A DNA stretch of 64,000 nucleotides from Gibbula magus. Taxonomy: Eukaryota; Mollusca; Gastropoda; Trochida; Trochidae. The stretch lies in assembly GCA_936450465.1 (NCBI GenBank), contig OW388289.1, positions 74,016,593 through 74,080,592 of the forward strand, read 5' to 3'. The notes below the pieces were generated by a model. That model was not told the origin of the DNA. It was given only the letters and a program-made list of their open reading frames with translations, and ran no database searches. The position numbers were made by a program, and so were the translations under genes. This document shows positions 26,524 to 38,559 of the stretch, piece after piece. Positions within the stretch are counted from its first letter, which is position 1. Every line of letters begins with the position of its first letter.

Positions 26524-26900
26524 TCCTCCCAATGTTCCCATGTGGGAACATTAAACTTTAAACATTCCTTTATACTCTTTGTTTTACTTTTAAAACAAAA
26601 TTAAATTTAACATTATAGCAGTATCACTTTTCTATAAGAAAATAACAACAAAATAATTTTCATAAAATTTCAAATCTAATAAATAAACCGATATATGTTT
26701 TCGTCTAAAAACTGATTTTTACTCAATTTTGGGTCATTATACAGTAAAACATTTTACAAACTGGTATGACATACATGTACCAAGTTGTACGTAATTATGT
26801 CAACATCAAGACTGTCAAAATAAAATACAATTTTAAAAATGTGAATTCTTTTTACGAGGGTTTAAAGCGCATGTTTCCACATGGGAACATTGGGAGGGAA
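26524..26900. mobile_element. Small TIR element (MITE-like), ~375 bp
   Basis: CCTCCCAATGTTCCCATGTG at 26524 is matched by its reverse complement CACATGGGAACATTGGGAGG ending at about 26900; the inverted repeats are 20-21 bp and essentially perfect. The interior is AT-rich without coding capacity. The outer 22 bases of the left end also form a local palindrome (AATGTTCCCA/TGGGAACATT). I could not define a target-site duplication. Confidence 0.65.
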
Positions 26901-27244
26901 AAGGTTAAACTTGAAATGTAACCTGTCCAAAGATCTTCAATTCATAAGAAACGAATATTTCTTGATTCACTAAGGTTTGATAAATTATGTTTTTAACCCA
27001 TTGTATTCACAACCAATCAGCATTTGATCATTTGGTTTAATTATTCCCTCTATCACATGACTGATACTCGATTATCAACAGTCTTTGACAGGATAAACAA
27101 TGTCTATTCTGAAATCACTGCCTATGTATTGCACAAAATCTCAGAAGAAAAAACACATTTGAAAATGAAAACAGCAGACCAATGGAATTCATAAAAGTAT
27201 AATCTTCTCGTTGTAAAGGCATCTTTAAGATTTAGGCAAAGCAC
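26901..27244. other. Non-coding stretch, nothing recognised
   Basis: AT-rich spacer between two small TIR elements. Confidence 0.4.
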
Positions 27245-27253
27245 GATGTAGTC

Positions 27254-27842
27254 CATTCTCTTCCCACAGAGGTTAGTCCCTACAGTTTTCCGGTTCTACC
27301 CTCTGTTACTTTACGCTTGAAATCAGGGGCGAAAGGGGAATGTCCTGATTTGTTGCAATTGAATCTAGTTGTGCAATCAGCGACGCCGTTGCAAAAGTGA
27401 CATTTGCCAACGACACGTCATAATGATAGAATAAACGTAAGGCCAACGTTTTCTCGTTTTCCTGTGTTTTCTGTGTTTTCCTCGAACTATGCCATTTGAT
27501 TTTGTGAAAACTATAATTGATCATAAACATAATTATAAATAAAGAAGACCAAATCAGATACAAATACCAAAAACAGTTCATTTGCGTTATTTACATCAGA
27601 CATATTCGAATGACATATGCTAATGAGCAAGACCCTTCAGAGTAAAATGCCTCGATCTTTGAACTTACCCTGTCGACATGGCCAATTAAAGATGAGTTTT
27701 CATTGGTTAAGAACCAGGGATACGGTATGAGATTTCTCTTTCCACCGCTAGGGGACTTTGGTTCTGCTCTCGATTTCAAGCGTAAAGTAACAGAGGGTAG
27801 AACCGGAAAACTGTAGGGACTAACCTCTGTGGGAAGAGAATG
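27254..27842. mobile_element. Mutator-like miniature element: 71-bp perfect TIRs, 9-bp target duplication
   Basis: The left end (27254-27324, beginning CATTCTCTTCCCACAGAGG) and right end (27772-27842) are perfect reverse complements over about 71 bases. They are flanked by GATGTAGTC at 27245-27253 and again at 27843-27851. Long TIRs with a 9-bp target-site duplication are the hallmark of Mutator-like (MULE) elements. The ~450-bp interior has no transposase frame, so mobilisation would need a partner in trans. Perfect TIRs and perfect TSD imply a recent insertion. Confidence 0.9.
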
Positions 27843-27859
27843 GATGTAGTCAAACTTTG

Positions 27860-29150
27860 GTGTTCAGTTCAGTTTAAATTATTAGACGACAGGTCTTCAA
27901 AACTTCTGATTGATATTGAGTCAAGTGTAGATTTAACTTCCTCTTAACTATTCAGTTTCACTGCTTTCAAATGAGTTATCAATTATGTCTTTATTTACAG
28001 TATTTTTAAACAGTTCTCCAAAAGACAATCCCACTCTGAAAATGGAAGAATCGCATATTATTTGAACCCCACATTATGGTCTTCATTCTAAGGACAGAAT
28101 ACTTAGCATCTTAATGATATTTAAATTTAAAATTTAAATTGCTTACATAGTTATGTTCCTCTGGAAATGTATGAAAATACTAAAACAAATGCATATTGTA
28201 GGATCCCTTGATAGGTCATGTCACTGTTTGAAGCTTAACTATCAACCTTTTGATTCACACAAAAGTTGTTGTTCCTGAAACTGTCCATACGAATAAGTAA
28301 ACTTAATTTGGATTGCTTCTTTTGTTGAGTTATTGAAATTGTGACAATTTTAGATCTTGGTTTAAAATGACGATTTCTTTTTCCAAGAAGTCGAAAATAG
28401 GCTCTAGTTTATGTTATAAGCCATCATCCCTGAAAACAATCGTTTAAAATATTACCAACTATCAAATTAAATGTTCATCCAGAGAATTACCTAGTAGAAG
28501 GTGTCGCCGACATGTTGACACAAACACATTGAAGTAATTCAATTACAACTTTGTCAGTTCAAAAGTGTCCAAAGCTTGGGCGGCATCGGATGTTACACTT
28601 ACAATACATTATAGTACCAAGGAACAAGTGTCAACCATGATTTAAGGTACTGGGGTCTCGTTATTTACATTCATTCTTAATGTTTTCATTGTACACCACA
28701 CTGCCGGGGAGGCTTCTATATTGAATGAGAGTGGGTGCTTCTCAATTACAACCTAGCCTTCAACGTATTTTTCTGATGTTCTCAAATATATCGGCGCGTT
28801 TTGTTAAAGGTTAAATGTCTTCAGTGAGTGTTATACATGCTACCTCTGTGACGTGAAACTGATATATACAATACGGTTTATACATCAAAGCAATTTCAAG
28901 TTAAAAATTTACATGCTTTTCTAGCATGCAAACCAGTGTTCGTTCTTTTATTTCCCAGTGCTCTATGCATCATTGTAATCAGTTGTGTCTTGTCTAGTAT
29001 ACGCTGACATAGTTTCCAAAGGTCTCTCGCATTTTTCTCCGCACAGACCTCTTCATGCCATAATATTAATAATATTAAAGACAAGGACACACGAACTATT
29101 TTAGAAGCTTTTTAGATGATGATGAGACAAATAACGGCTGATTTAGTTCG
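27860..29150. other. Non-coding stretch, nothing recognised
   Basis: AT-rich DNA with an ATTTAAATTTAAAATTTAAAT palindromic run at about 28117. No gene supported. Confidence 0.4.
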
Positions 29151-29199
29151 TTAAATCTCTATCCTTTTTAAACATTCAGAGTGTTGAAATAAATACGAA

Positions 29200-30540
29200 A
29201 TGAAGCTATGAACTGTATACTTACCTTTTGGTGCCGCTTTGCAGTATCTCCATTACTGAGTGTGTAGTGTCTATACACACCTGTCTGACAGAAACACTGA
29301 ATATGCCCTGTGTTGATAACTCTGTTCAGGCAGGCGGGTACAGGTGATCTCACCTCTTTAACTGTATCGACCTGTTCTATGTCAACAGAAGCATTCTCAC
29401 CCGAGATAAACATGTTAGGAGAAGGTCAACATTTAGTTTAGCTCACACAGATCAACATCTAATCCACAGATCAAGAGCGAAGTATTTTATTATCAAAATA
29501 TGATATGGTGGCTTCTACATTTGACAACATCTAATTGTGAGTGAAGGCTCTTCTCTCACAAATCATGTTGAGTACTCAGTTTTTGATTATGACATATATC
29601 AAGCTTGACTTTAAAATCGCGATAAGAATCATCCCCGGTATGTTTCTACAACTTGCCGTCTATTTACAACAACAACAAATTATTGCAGATATATATTTTT
29701 GATAGGAACACGGTTCATATGATTAAATTGGTTATATTATTTTGGTGATGCAGAATCAATAATATAACAATGGATGATAGCGTCTGATCAATATGAATAA
29801 TGTATAGGCAAACTATGATATAACTTTGGATGTGCGTTTGAGTCTCTCTGAAGGAAGACTAACTACGTATTAAAGTCAGATACCATTTACGTAAACAGGC
29901 TTAAACAGAGGATGTGAAGGAAAAGTAACTACGTATTAAAGTCAGATACCATTTACGTAAACAGGCTTAAACAGGGGATGTTAAGGAAGAGAAAGGTTAA
30001 TCTAGTTCCATCCAAAGTGTTCCATACAAATAATGTTGTTAATGGCAAATTGAAGTTGTCAAAGCCTTTAAAAACCAACTTGTATGTCTAACACGTTTTG
30101 AAGTTGTGGGAAAGGTTCAGTAACGGATTTCATTATAGATGCAGAAAACATTACTACAGCTCCCTCATTAACTCGTTAGAAGCATCGTCATGTACAAAGC
30201 CGAAGCAAAATCGCACTTCAAATGGCAAATTTACGCGTCTTAAATACACTGCATGAAGATTCGCTTGATATAGAACGCCCGCCAGGTCCGTTTATATCAC
30301 CCCATTGATGTCAATAGCTGATCGAAGTACTTGCCTTTCTACTGTGTTTTTTATATTGTCATTATCAAGCACTCGGAATTTCTCCTCCCAAATTGTTTTA
30401 CAGAATGATATCCAATTATGAGAATTCGCTGGTGGGCAACTAAATAAGTGTTTTTAAGCAGCGTCATTACTTTCACGCGATGGATAGGCATACCTTTTGA
30501 AAATAAGTCTGTTTCGTTAAGTCTGCCTCACGGGCCTAGA
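29200..30540 (+). repeat. Unit 2 of the tandem duplication: 5' block
   Basis: Aligns with unit 1 (19.0-20.56 kb) and with units 3-6. Landmarks: CACCTGTCTGACAG (29278), CAGGTGATCTCACCTCTTTA (29341), GTCAACAGAAGC (29381), GGAGAAGGTCAACATTTAGT (29410), ATAGAACGCCCGCCAG (30270) and ACAGAATGATATCCAATTAT (30400). It stands about 1.3 kb upstream of a pseudogene of the 483-aa family, the same order as in unit 6, which is why I treat it as the ancestral upstream region of that gene. Confidence 0.7.
29861..29992 (+). repeat. 66-bp tandem duplication (two copies)
   Basis: AACTACGTATTAAAGTCAGA starts at 29861 and again at 29927; the two 66-base copies differ at only a few positions, so the duplication is recent. 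Confidence 0.9.
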
Positions 30541-31860
30541 CTCCAATGGCGAGTTTCACGGGTATTAACCTAAACGTACTGACCTCTCGAATAGGCTAGA
30601 ATATTGATTGCCGTACATGTACATGAATGTAAATATATGTATCATTGGATGTTAATAATGACAGCAGCTACATCTGTTTCGAAATCTATACAAACAAGGT
30701 TTACCCTTTATGTAATCATATTTAAGGGTGTAGAACAAAACGTAATTGAGATTATAATTAACGTACAGGTAGTAAATCAAGATTTGCCTTGAAAATCTTC
30801 TGGTATTTTTGTGGCTCGTGACACTGCATCGCTAAGTCCTTCGAAATCACCATGGCTTTACATTCCTGTGACAACTAAAAGCGTCGGTTCGACCAATTGA
30901 GCCAGGTACTGAAATGATTTTTCAGTGTAACATTGTACCCAAACTTCTTCAAACTTCGAATTATGTCCCCATGAAAACCAATATTATCGCCTATTAGTTA
31001 TCATACTTTGATTAAGAAAACTAGGTGAAAGGCTTCATTTGATATAATTACTTTTGCACTAATCAAAATCAAATGACATTTAGTAGATTGAAAATGACAG
31101 AAATGTTGAAACTGTGATGTGTTTAATGTATCATTTAGCTTCAGCTGCAAATTAGTTTAAGGTACAGCAATTCAAATGCACGTGTGGCAGGTCTGTGGAT
31201 TGTTCTTCACTCAACCGCGAAAATTAGGTCACCATACAGAATGCAAGATAAGTCAATCCATGACTGATAAACACAACTAAAACAGACAAACATCAGTCTT
31301 CAGAGGCCAATTGCACTTATTTTGAAATTTCAAAACATTATCTGTTTATATTTTTGGGAAACACACATTTTGAGAATTTTCAAAATCGTTCTTTTCGAAT
31401 CTCCTTAACTTGACCAGATAGGAGAGTCAAGAGGGGCTTTTTGGCTTGTTTTATGACATCCTACAGTAAAGACGCGTCAACAAAATTCATGGTCAAGAAT
31501 TTTTTTTATGTCGACAACATATTTTATTGATATAGTTTCTACATTATATACATATTATACCTAAACGCCAAACACTGTGGCCAAAACCCATTTTCAAAAA
31601 GCGATTTCAGCACCCCAAGTGTACTTGAACTAAAATAAAAATAAAAGTATCATTCTCTGATGGGTGAAGTACTGTGAGTACTTCTTTATTAAACACATCG
31701 AATACGTTCAAAATCTACTTTCTCTGGCAGCAGCATTTTGGTTGTTATACTGTTAAAAATAGGATGACGTTTCTTTTGGTGTTGAGTGTTCACTGAGTGA
31801 ACGGAAGGTGATGGGGTATATTTGGGTTCCTGCAAGAAATACATCCCTGGTACCTAAAAC
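30540..31860. other. Non-coding stretch upstream of the unit 2 pseudogene
   Basis: No gene seen. By position it corresponds to the region between 5' block and gene in unit 6, but I could not align it convincingly. Confidence 0.35.
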
Positions 31861-31865
31861 ATTGC

Positions 31866-32120
31866 CGAGAAGCTCAGACTGGGGCCGCTGGAAGAAGATT
31901 GACTGCAACTCAGCATATCCGCAGGAAACACTTGAACAACAGTATCACACCCATAAAACATCAACAGGATCAGCTGAAGAAAAGTACGCAGGTATACTCT
32001 CTCAAACTGAAGCACAACAGGAGGGAAAGACAGTGAGGCTGCACTCGGACCTGGTTGTCTGTAGAAGATGTCTGCATTTTACAATTGTCAATGAGTGAGT
32101 TTGAGGGTGATGCCGGTAAG
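31866..32120 (+). pseudogene. Pseudogene of the 483-aa family, 5' part only (unit 2)
   Basis: The DNA aligns with bases ~60,700-60,970 of the intact gene: GCAGGAAACACTTGAA, CATCAGCAGGATCAGCTGA, ACTCTCTCAAACTGAAGCAC and GAGTGAGTTTGA are all shared. An open frame still spans the region but it switches frame relative to the intact protein: the part matching CRKHLK is read as QETLEQ, whereas further on VRLHSDLVVCRRCL is again in register with VRLQSDLAFDRRCL. Homology stops near 32120, so about 85% of the gene is missing. It is non-functional as a copy of the full protein. Confidence 0.85.
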
Positions 32121-32504
32121 CTGAATGATCAGGGAATTATTCAAGTACTGGAACATCAACACAAATCAAACACTTCAGGTTCAGTCGTCGATAAGATTCT
32201 TTAAAACAGCAAACAGACATGCAGTTTCGTAAAGGCATCTTTGTAATTATGCGAGACATTTCAATTTAACAATCGTTCAAATATAGAACGATAGCAGATG
32301 AAGAGGAAACGTACATGTGAGGATCATCAATCAGGGTGATACATTATTGAGAGGTCAAATACAACTTAAATATGGGTAAAAAATAGTTTAAATTATAGAG
32401 TATAGACATATTATACATATTCATATATCAAACATTACATTTGCGTAATCTATGACTAAACTGAACAAGAACCATGCTTTCATGTTCTCAACATATAAGT
32501 ATTG

Positions 32505-34429
32505 TTCATATTTAGTAACTTATGAACCGTAACAATATCGTATAACATTATAACACTTTGTTATGAACATCAAAACAAATTAGCTTAATCTCATTCACAA
32601 TATAGCGCCCTTGGCTAAGGCTAACTCTTTTATACTGACCTATCCTTTAATAATTAATTTGAAAGCTGGGATGCCTGCATTACACATACGTGATGGATAG
32701 TCTCGAACCAGAAACACCATCGATCAGATGTCCCTGACATATCGCCGATATCATTTCCAAACAACAATCAGTCTAACATTAATAGCAACCGGGATGCAAT
32801 TGTATAGAAATAAACATCATGCTGATAGACGTATTAATATGTTTGTATTATATGTAAATAAACATTTGGTTAGCATTGTAGTTATACGAATTGAAAATTA
32901 GAGGACTAAACGATGCACGTTTAGTGGCAAAGATTTATGAAATAATTATGATATATTAAAACAGACTTAATTACCATGTAGCTTTACTCTCATACTTAAA
33001 GAACTGCACGGGTTCAGTTCATCCATAATCCACATACTTCATTACTTCAAGTGTCCTCTATTTCACTTCACTCATACATAACCATGTACGTATTCCAAAT
33101 ATGTTATAGTTCTTCAGATGCTAGGTATAATTTGAGAACAATCGAGCATGGTAGAAACGTTAACTGACAATAACTTTACCTGTTACAATGTTATAAACTG
33201 GAACTAGAATTCTCTAAATCACGTACAGATTCAATCTTTAGAGGTTATCACATGTCATTTTTCATACCATACCCCATATCCACCCGAGGGCCGCAGACCA
33301 GAGGGCTGATATGGGGTATGGTATGAAAAATGACATGTTGTAACCTTTTAACATATATCACACTTTTTTTTCTAAAACATGACAAAATATTTACAGAAAT
33401 AGTAATAATTTGATGTTATGCGAAAATTTATACTTTGGGGGTAATTTTTCTTTTAATATTATGTGAGCCGTGCCTCCTATTCAATTTTAAAATTAAAAGT
33501 ATAATTAATTTAATAAATTAACAGCGTCAACAACATCCTAATAATAAATTATCCTTGTTTGGAGGCTACTCGGAAAGGATTCAAATGAACTGACACTGCT
33601 TCGCTTGTGACATTACTGTGTTCACGCCTGTAAGAAAAGGGAGATCACTCTGACCTAACGTCACCCGGGCTGATTTTGATATGGATTTGCGGACCGGGCT
33701 GATATGGCTGATATGGATTTTCGGACCGGGCAGCGATATGGGTGTGGTGTCCTTACCTCTATCACATATGCAAAACATCCTATATTATTGATAGGTATAT
33801 GATAAAATCCTTTTATTTCCTGTGGAAATCAAGATATCTTGTTTCCGTTTCCATTCTAGTGGTTCAGGTAAAAACTTCCTATTTTGGAATATGTGGGCAG
33901 ATTGAGTATGGTTGGGACTCGGGTCATTTGCTGTGAAATACGTAAATACATGTTGTCAAATGAAATAATATTATTCAGTTGTACGCTCATATACCGGAAA
34001 AACGCAATCATAACCTTCTATGTGACTACATACAATTAGGAATTCAGCTGTGGATACATAAGTTTGATGACGATGTTAAAAAACCCAGACTGAAATCATA
34101 AACATGACAGTAATAATGATTGAAAACTGTTCTTATCCTATAAACATATTATCTTCGATAACGTTTTTCTCTCAGACTTTCCGTTATCATATCATCACTA
34201 TCATTTGTAAATATAACCTGCAGATGGTGTCATAACTCATCGCATCTTACTCTGAAAGAATAGATGTCTCGAAATATCTATTATATATTTAAGTTGCATG
34301 GAGGTTGTATAACGCAGAATATTAAGCAATATTTAGCAGCTGCTCACAAAATGACAGATGGGTTTGTCAAAATGCTACTTACAATACATCCTGTGGGAGA
34401 CCAAGGTTAGATCACAGCCATTAATGCAA

Positions 34430-34440
<11 letters not shown>
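32505..34440 (+). repeat. Unit 2: 3' block and connector
   Basis: Matches 36.2-38.0 kb and 51.7-55.5 kb. Landmarks: TAGTAACTTATGAACCGTAA, ACACCATCGATCAGATGTCC (32720), CTTAATTACCATGTAGCTTT (32969), GAGAACAATCGAGCATGG, GGGACTCGGGTCATTTGCTG (33914) and, as the connector, CTGTGGGAGACCAAGGTTAG (34391). It is interrupted at 33.24-33.74 kb by a hairpin-bearing insert not present in the other copies. Confidence 0.75.
33242..33347. mobile_element. Hairpin with ~40-bp arms, end of an unclassified insert
   Basis: CACATGTCATTTTTCATACC and the following CATACCCCATATC are repeated as a perfect reverse complement after a 27-base loop (GATATGGGGTATGG, then TATGAAAAATGACATGTTG). Related GATATGG/CCGGGC repeats follow at 33665-33740. 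Absent from the paralogous 3' blocks of units 3 and 5, so the ~500-bp segment 33.24-33.74 kb is probably an insertion. Confidence 0.65.

Positions 34441-34497
<57 letters not shown>
34434..34497 (+). repeat. Microsatellite (AT)n
   Basis: About 64 bases of uninterrupted AT alternation, located at the end of the unit 2 connector sequence. Confidence 0.97.
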
Positions 34498-34499
<2 letters not shown>

Positions 34500-34699
34500 A
34501 CATATGTCTGTAATCATTCAATCAATCGTTTGAACTAAAAAGTCCACAGGCCTATAGTACAGGCCTATAATCACATTGACAGATTTTATTAATGTGTTTT
34601 ACGAGAAAAGGATAGTAATGGTATAAATGTTAAACAATTGTGATGTGTAAAGTAATATTTATAATGTAGGCTTACTTATTTCTCAAAAGGTGGTAAGCT

Positions 34700-35390
34700 G
34701 AACATACGCAAATAAAAGTATTCATTTTCAATTAGATTCAATTTACACATTTTACTCCAATCCACTCGAATACTTTTAATCCAATATATTTACCTTTTTC
34801 GACCTGCAAATCATGAGATTGACAACACAATTTTGGGGGGATTCTATATTTCCAATCATTTAACATGTTTAACGAGAATAAATAGATTTTATTATATATA
34901 GATTGCTTAAATATTCTGTAATTAAAAACATTTATTAGATGCAAATAAATGTTAAAGCCAATCTTGCAAATATATATCTTGTAACCTTTGGTTAAAGGAT
35001 ATTAGAAACTTTGAAATAGGAGTCCAAACATTGATGCATCCATATATTACCAAAACCAGTTGAAAATATTTTGTAAAAATAAGGTCTGTAGCCCTGGATA
35101 TATATCTTATATTCAGGCCAAACTTTTATTTTTGATTCTATGTATAACGGAAATCTGCCACATTCACTGTAGACCATTATATTTGAAGTAGTAACTTTCA
35201 AAATATTTTAATTGCGAACACATGCAACTTTTTCCTATCAAATGTTTGGAGCTCCTAAATCTCAGAGCCGTATAAAAGAAATGGGCTAATCTAAGCATAA
35301 CAAATTCTAAAGAAGCTTGATAATTTGCCAAGAATACTAAACGTTTATCTATAACGGCAAGCTTTACTACTTCAAGCCAAGTTTTTTAAT
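34700..35390 (-). mobile_element. LINE ORF2 C-terminal fragment, antisense
   Basis: Minus-strand translation gives LYGSEI at about 35270, then MVYSECGRFPLYIESK (about 35175), GFGNIWMHQ (about 35040) and RIFKQSIYNK. These match, in the same order, the plus-strand fragments at 42.87-43.32 kb (YGSEIWGYKEMKQIE, YSECCRYPLFVN, GFGHMWMQQ, KIFKERLIDC). In molluscan and other invertebrate non-LTR elements this block follows the reverse-transcriptase domain. Frameshifts and stops show it is dead. It separates unit 2 from unit 3. Confidence 0.75.
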
Positions 35391-36165
35391 GGGACGATGG
35401 TGATGACAAAACATATGAAGTTGTATTAGAATTAAGAAATCAGTAAATATAAAGTTTTCTAAGTAGTGGAAGGGTCTGATCATTAAAGCATTACCACCAG
35501 GCAGATTGTTTTCTTTCGTGAGTTATGTCATGATTAACACAACAAAACAAAGGCGCTATTAGGTCTTAATGTAAAACAAAAAGCTTCAATGATAAATTGT
35601 TCTTCGAGCATGATTAAATTCATTTAGTAGTTTGTGGTGTCGATCATGATTCGTTTAATGTGTTCTATCCAAATGTATTTCTTATGTGTCACATCACACT
35701 CACATACATTTTGCATTATTAATACTATCCACGCTGTTAAACTATCGCCAACGACAAATATTCACATTGGTACCTAAACACATCGATGTTTCATAAAAGC
35801 AACACAGTAACACTGATGTGAAACAAGTGCTGACCAGCCGCTGATCCTTGTGCTGATGTTAGCAACGTTAACCTTCTGGAATTATAGGCCTGTTTTATGT
35901 TGTTTTCTACATTACCCTGTTCAATCCTACTTAATTGTTCCACAGAATGATATCCAATTATGAAGAGCTTCCTGCAAGGCACTTACATGACCTTTTCTTT
36001 CACACGGCGCTATTACTTGTGCTCGACAGCAAAGCAGCCTTTTTCAAAAGGTTTCATTTAAAAAATCCTCCCTGACTGCTTCCAAGTACAACCCATAAAC
36101 TGCCTGAAAAAAAATAAGTGTTCTCCGCTCAAAGCACTTTTCTTATTCACGCCGTCTTCTTATGA
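35390..36165 (+). repeat. Unit 3 of the tandem duplication: partial 5' block
   Basis: Matches 40.46-41.2 kb in unit 4: GTACCTAAACACATCGATGT, GCTGATGTTAGCAACGTTAA, ACAGAATGATATCCAATTAT and GAAGAGCTTCCTGCAAGGCA. It then joins directly, near 36165, to 3' block sequence (GAATTAACTGAAGAGGATTG, also at 51671). The gene and its immediate upstream sequence are therefore deleted in this unit. Confidence 0.8.
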
Positions 36166-38210
36166 ATTAACTGAAGAGGATTGATGGTTTTATGTTCCCT
36201 TGTGATAAATTATTTTTATTTTATAGTAACTTACAAACTTCAACAACATCGTATAGTAACAGTTTATATGGCAACATTTTAAGGGTTCTTTTATTGTTTA
36301 CCTATTCAAATAAATGAGGTTTAAATTAAAGTCATTAACAATTAAGTTTCAAAGGCTAAGATTACTTTTGTGAAGTGGCTACAGAAACCTTTAAGTCACC
36401 TTTTAATTATTAGTCAGAACCCTAGATGCCTGTATTGCATCTAAATGATGGATGGTCTCGAACCAGAAACACCGACACCATCGATCAGATGTCCCTGATA
36501 TCTTTCACTTCAGGAACCATTATTCGAGCATTAACAATGGGACTAGCATATAGGAATACATATTATGCTTATGGATAAATGAATGTGTTAGCTTTGTATT
36601 GCATCTGTTGTAAAGGATCCTATGAGTCTATGAGTCTGACCTTGTATTTATTATGTGAATTGAATTTAAAGGGATATCAGACGATGCACGTTTAGTTTTC
36701 AGGTATTAATATAAATAATTATTAATAATAATAATAATAATAATTATTAATAATACTAATAATTATAACATAATGTTAATATACTCAACAGACTGAATTA
36801 CCATGTAACTTTACTCTCATCATACTTAAACAACGGGATGTAATTTATCCATAATCCGTAAATTAATAATAATAATAATAATATGTGTTCTTATAAAGCG
36901 CACAAATCAAATCACTAAGCGATTTCTCTAGGCGCTGGTTTGTAACAAATTACATATGTTTTAATCAGTATTTCACTTGAACTATACGTTTTCCACTTCA
37001 CCGGAGATCATTATAATAATCTACTTAATCAAAATATGTTACAGTTCTTATCTTCAGATCTTACTTTCCAATGCTAGGTATCATTTGAGAAACAGTCGAG
37101 CATGGCAGGAACGTTAACAGTATGTTTACCTTATCCAATGTTATATAGACATTCTGCACTCAGAAGTTAAAGGGAGGGTTCTATCAGTATTTTGTGGAAA
37201 CGAAATTCAACGTTCTTTTTTACACATATATGTTATGGACGCACGGATTAAAACACACTCACTTTATTTATATTGAGGGTAATAGTTTGAAGACGTTATG
37301 TTTGACATTATTAAAAAAAATCAAAACAATGTGAAGTTAAGTAATTCATCGGTGCTACGAGTTTGGAAAGCTCTGCTACGACACGAAAGAATATTTAGTA
37401 GAAAATCACCCTTTTACTGTTATGCATAAAAACAAAGGTTGGACACTCCAATAAAACTCTCTCTTTGAGCGTATGGCATTGCTGCGAATAGAGGATATTA
37501 ATGAACATTTAAAAAAATGTCAAAATAAGCTTGCCAAAGATTTGGGTTATTTAAGTAATGAAGCACACATCGCTCAAAAAAGTGTCATTAGAGTACATAC
37601 AGATTCCACTCTTTCTGACATTAATATATAATCATGTTTTAAATCGAAATAATATTTTTAGTGCTTCAGGTTCAAACTTCCTTTTTTTGATTTTATGGAA
37701 AGTTTGAGTATGACGGGGACTCGGGTCATTTGCTGAGATTTAGGTAAAATATTCCTTTGTCAACTGAAATTATATAATTCAGTTGTATGCTCATGAAAAC
37801 ATGCAATCGTGATTGTCTGTTATATTCTACATTTAGTTAAGAGTTGAGTTGATTGATACTGATGTTCAAAAGGTCTGACTGAAATTACAACCATAACAGT
37901 AATAGATATTATAAGTTATGTTCTTGTCACATAAATTTTTTATTCGAGAAAGGCAACTTTTTCTGTCTCAAAGGTTTCCGTTATTTACTATTATTAGTAT
38001 CCATTTCTTTACTCATGTTACTGAAAAGAGATTAGCTTATTATATCTCGTTCTGGATGTTTCATTTTATCCCAATAATGACATATTTGCACATTTTTCTC
38101 AATATATCAAAAATGATACATTTCCGCAAAAAAGTGTTTTATATAAACATAATTAGGAACACTTACGTGACAACAAAAGTGAAAAAAGAAATGAAATCAA
38201 GTTAAACATA
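36165..38210 (+). repeat. Unit 3: 3' block
   Basis: Closely similar to 51.67-55.78 kb in unit 5, apart from insertions there. Shared landmarks: CGATCAGATGTCCCTGAT, AAGGATCCTATGAG, TACTCAACAGACTGAATTAC, CAGTCGAGCATGGCAGGAAC, TATCAGTATTTTGTGGAAAC, GACGGGGACTCGGGTCATTT and TATTATATCTCGTTCTGGAT. It carries empty target sites for three mobile elements seen in unit 5. Confidence 0.85.
36866..36946 (+). mobile_element. 81-bp insert with (AAT)n start and AAATTA target duplication
   Basis: The insert begins with an ATAATA run and contains TTCTTATAAAGCGCACAAAT and TTTCTCTAGGCGCTGGTTTG. AAATTA stands on both sides (36860-36865 and 36947-36952). The paralogue at about 54129-54137 reads straight through with one AAATTA. 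It is a miniature, SINE-like element; the family is common in animal genomes by its GCGC core, but I do not name it. Confidence 0.75.
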
Positions 38211-38253
38211 CAAAACACAATAAATTTTGAACATTGAAAATACAAAAGTTTTC

Positions 38254-38324
38254 CTCTTAGGGATTTGAACTCAAGCTGCTGGATTGCAAGTCCAAGACGT
38301 TAACCACTACACCAGCGAATCCTC
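38254..38324 (-). ncRNA. tRNA-like sequence, anticodon TGC, probably a pseudogene or SINE head
   Basis: On the minus strand an exact A box (TGGTGTAGTGG, 38304-38314), an anticodon arm with loop CTTGCAA (anticodon TGC, Ala-type) and a near B box (AGTTCAAATCC, 38261-38271) are correctly spaced. However, the T stem is poorly paired and the expected acceptor stem does not pair. There is a polymerase III promoter layout, but not a functional tRNA. Confidence 0.6.
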
Positions 38325-38559
38325 TTGTCTCAAAGAGTCAATTTAGTGATAATATTTTATACATCTTTAAGACGTGCAAACACTGGTTGGTTTCGATAAT
38401 ATTTATGTAAATTGGGGGAATTAATATAACATTTGTTGCTATTTTGTCCCTATCCACTTCTATGATTTGGTAGGAATCATTATGCAATGATGCAATTACG
38501 TCAACATACACTGTACAGCAAATGTGTAGGTAATTTAAGCATGAGGTATTCAGCGTAGG

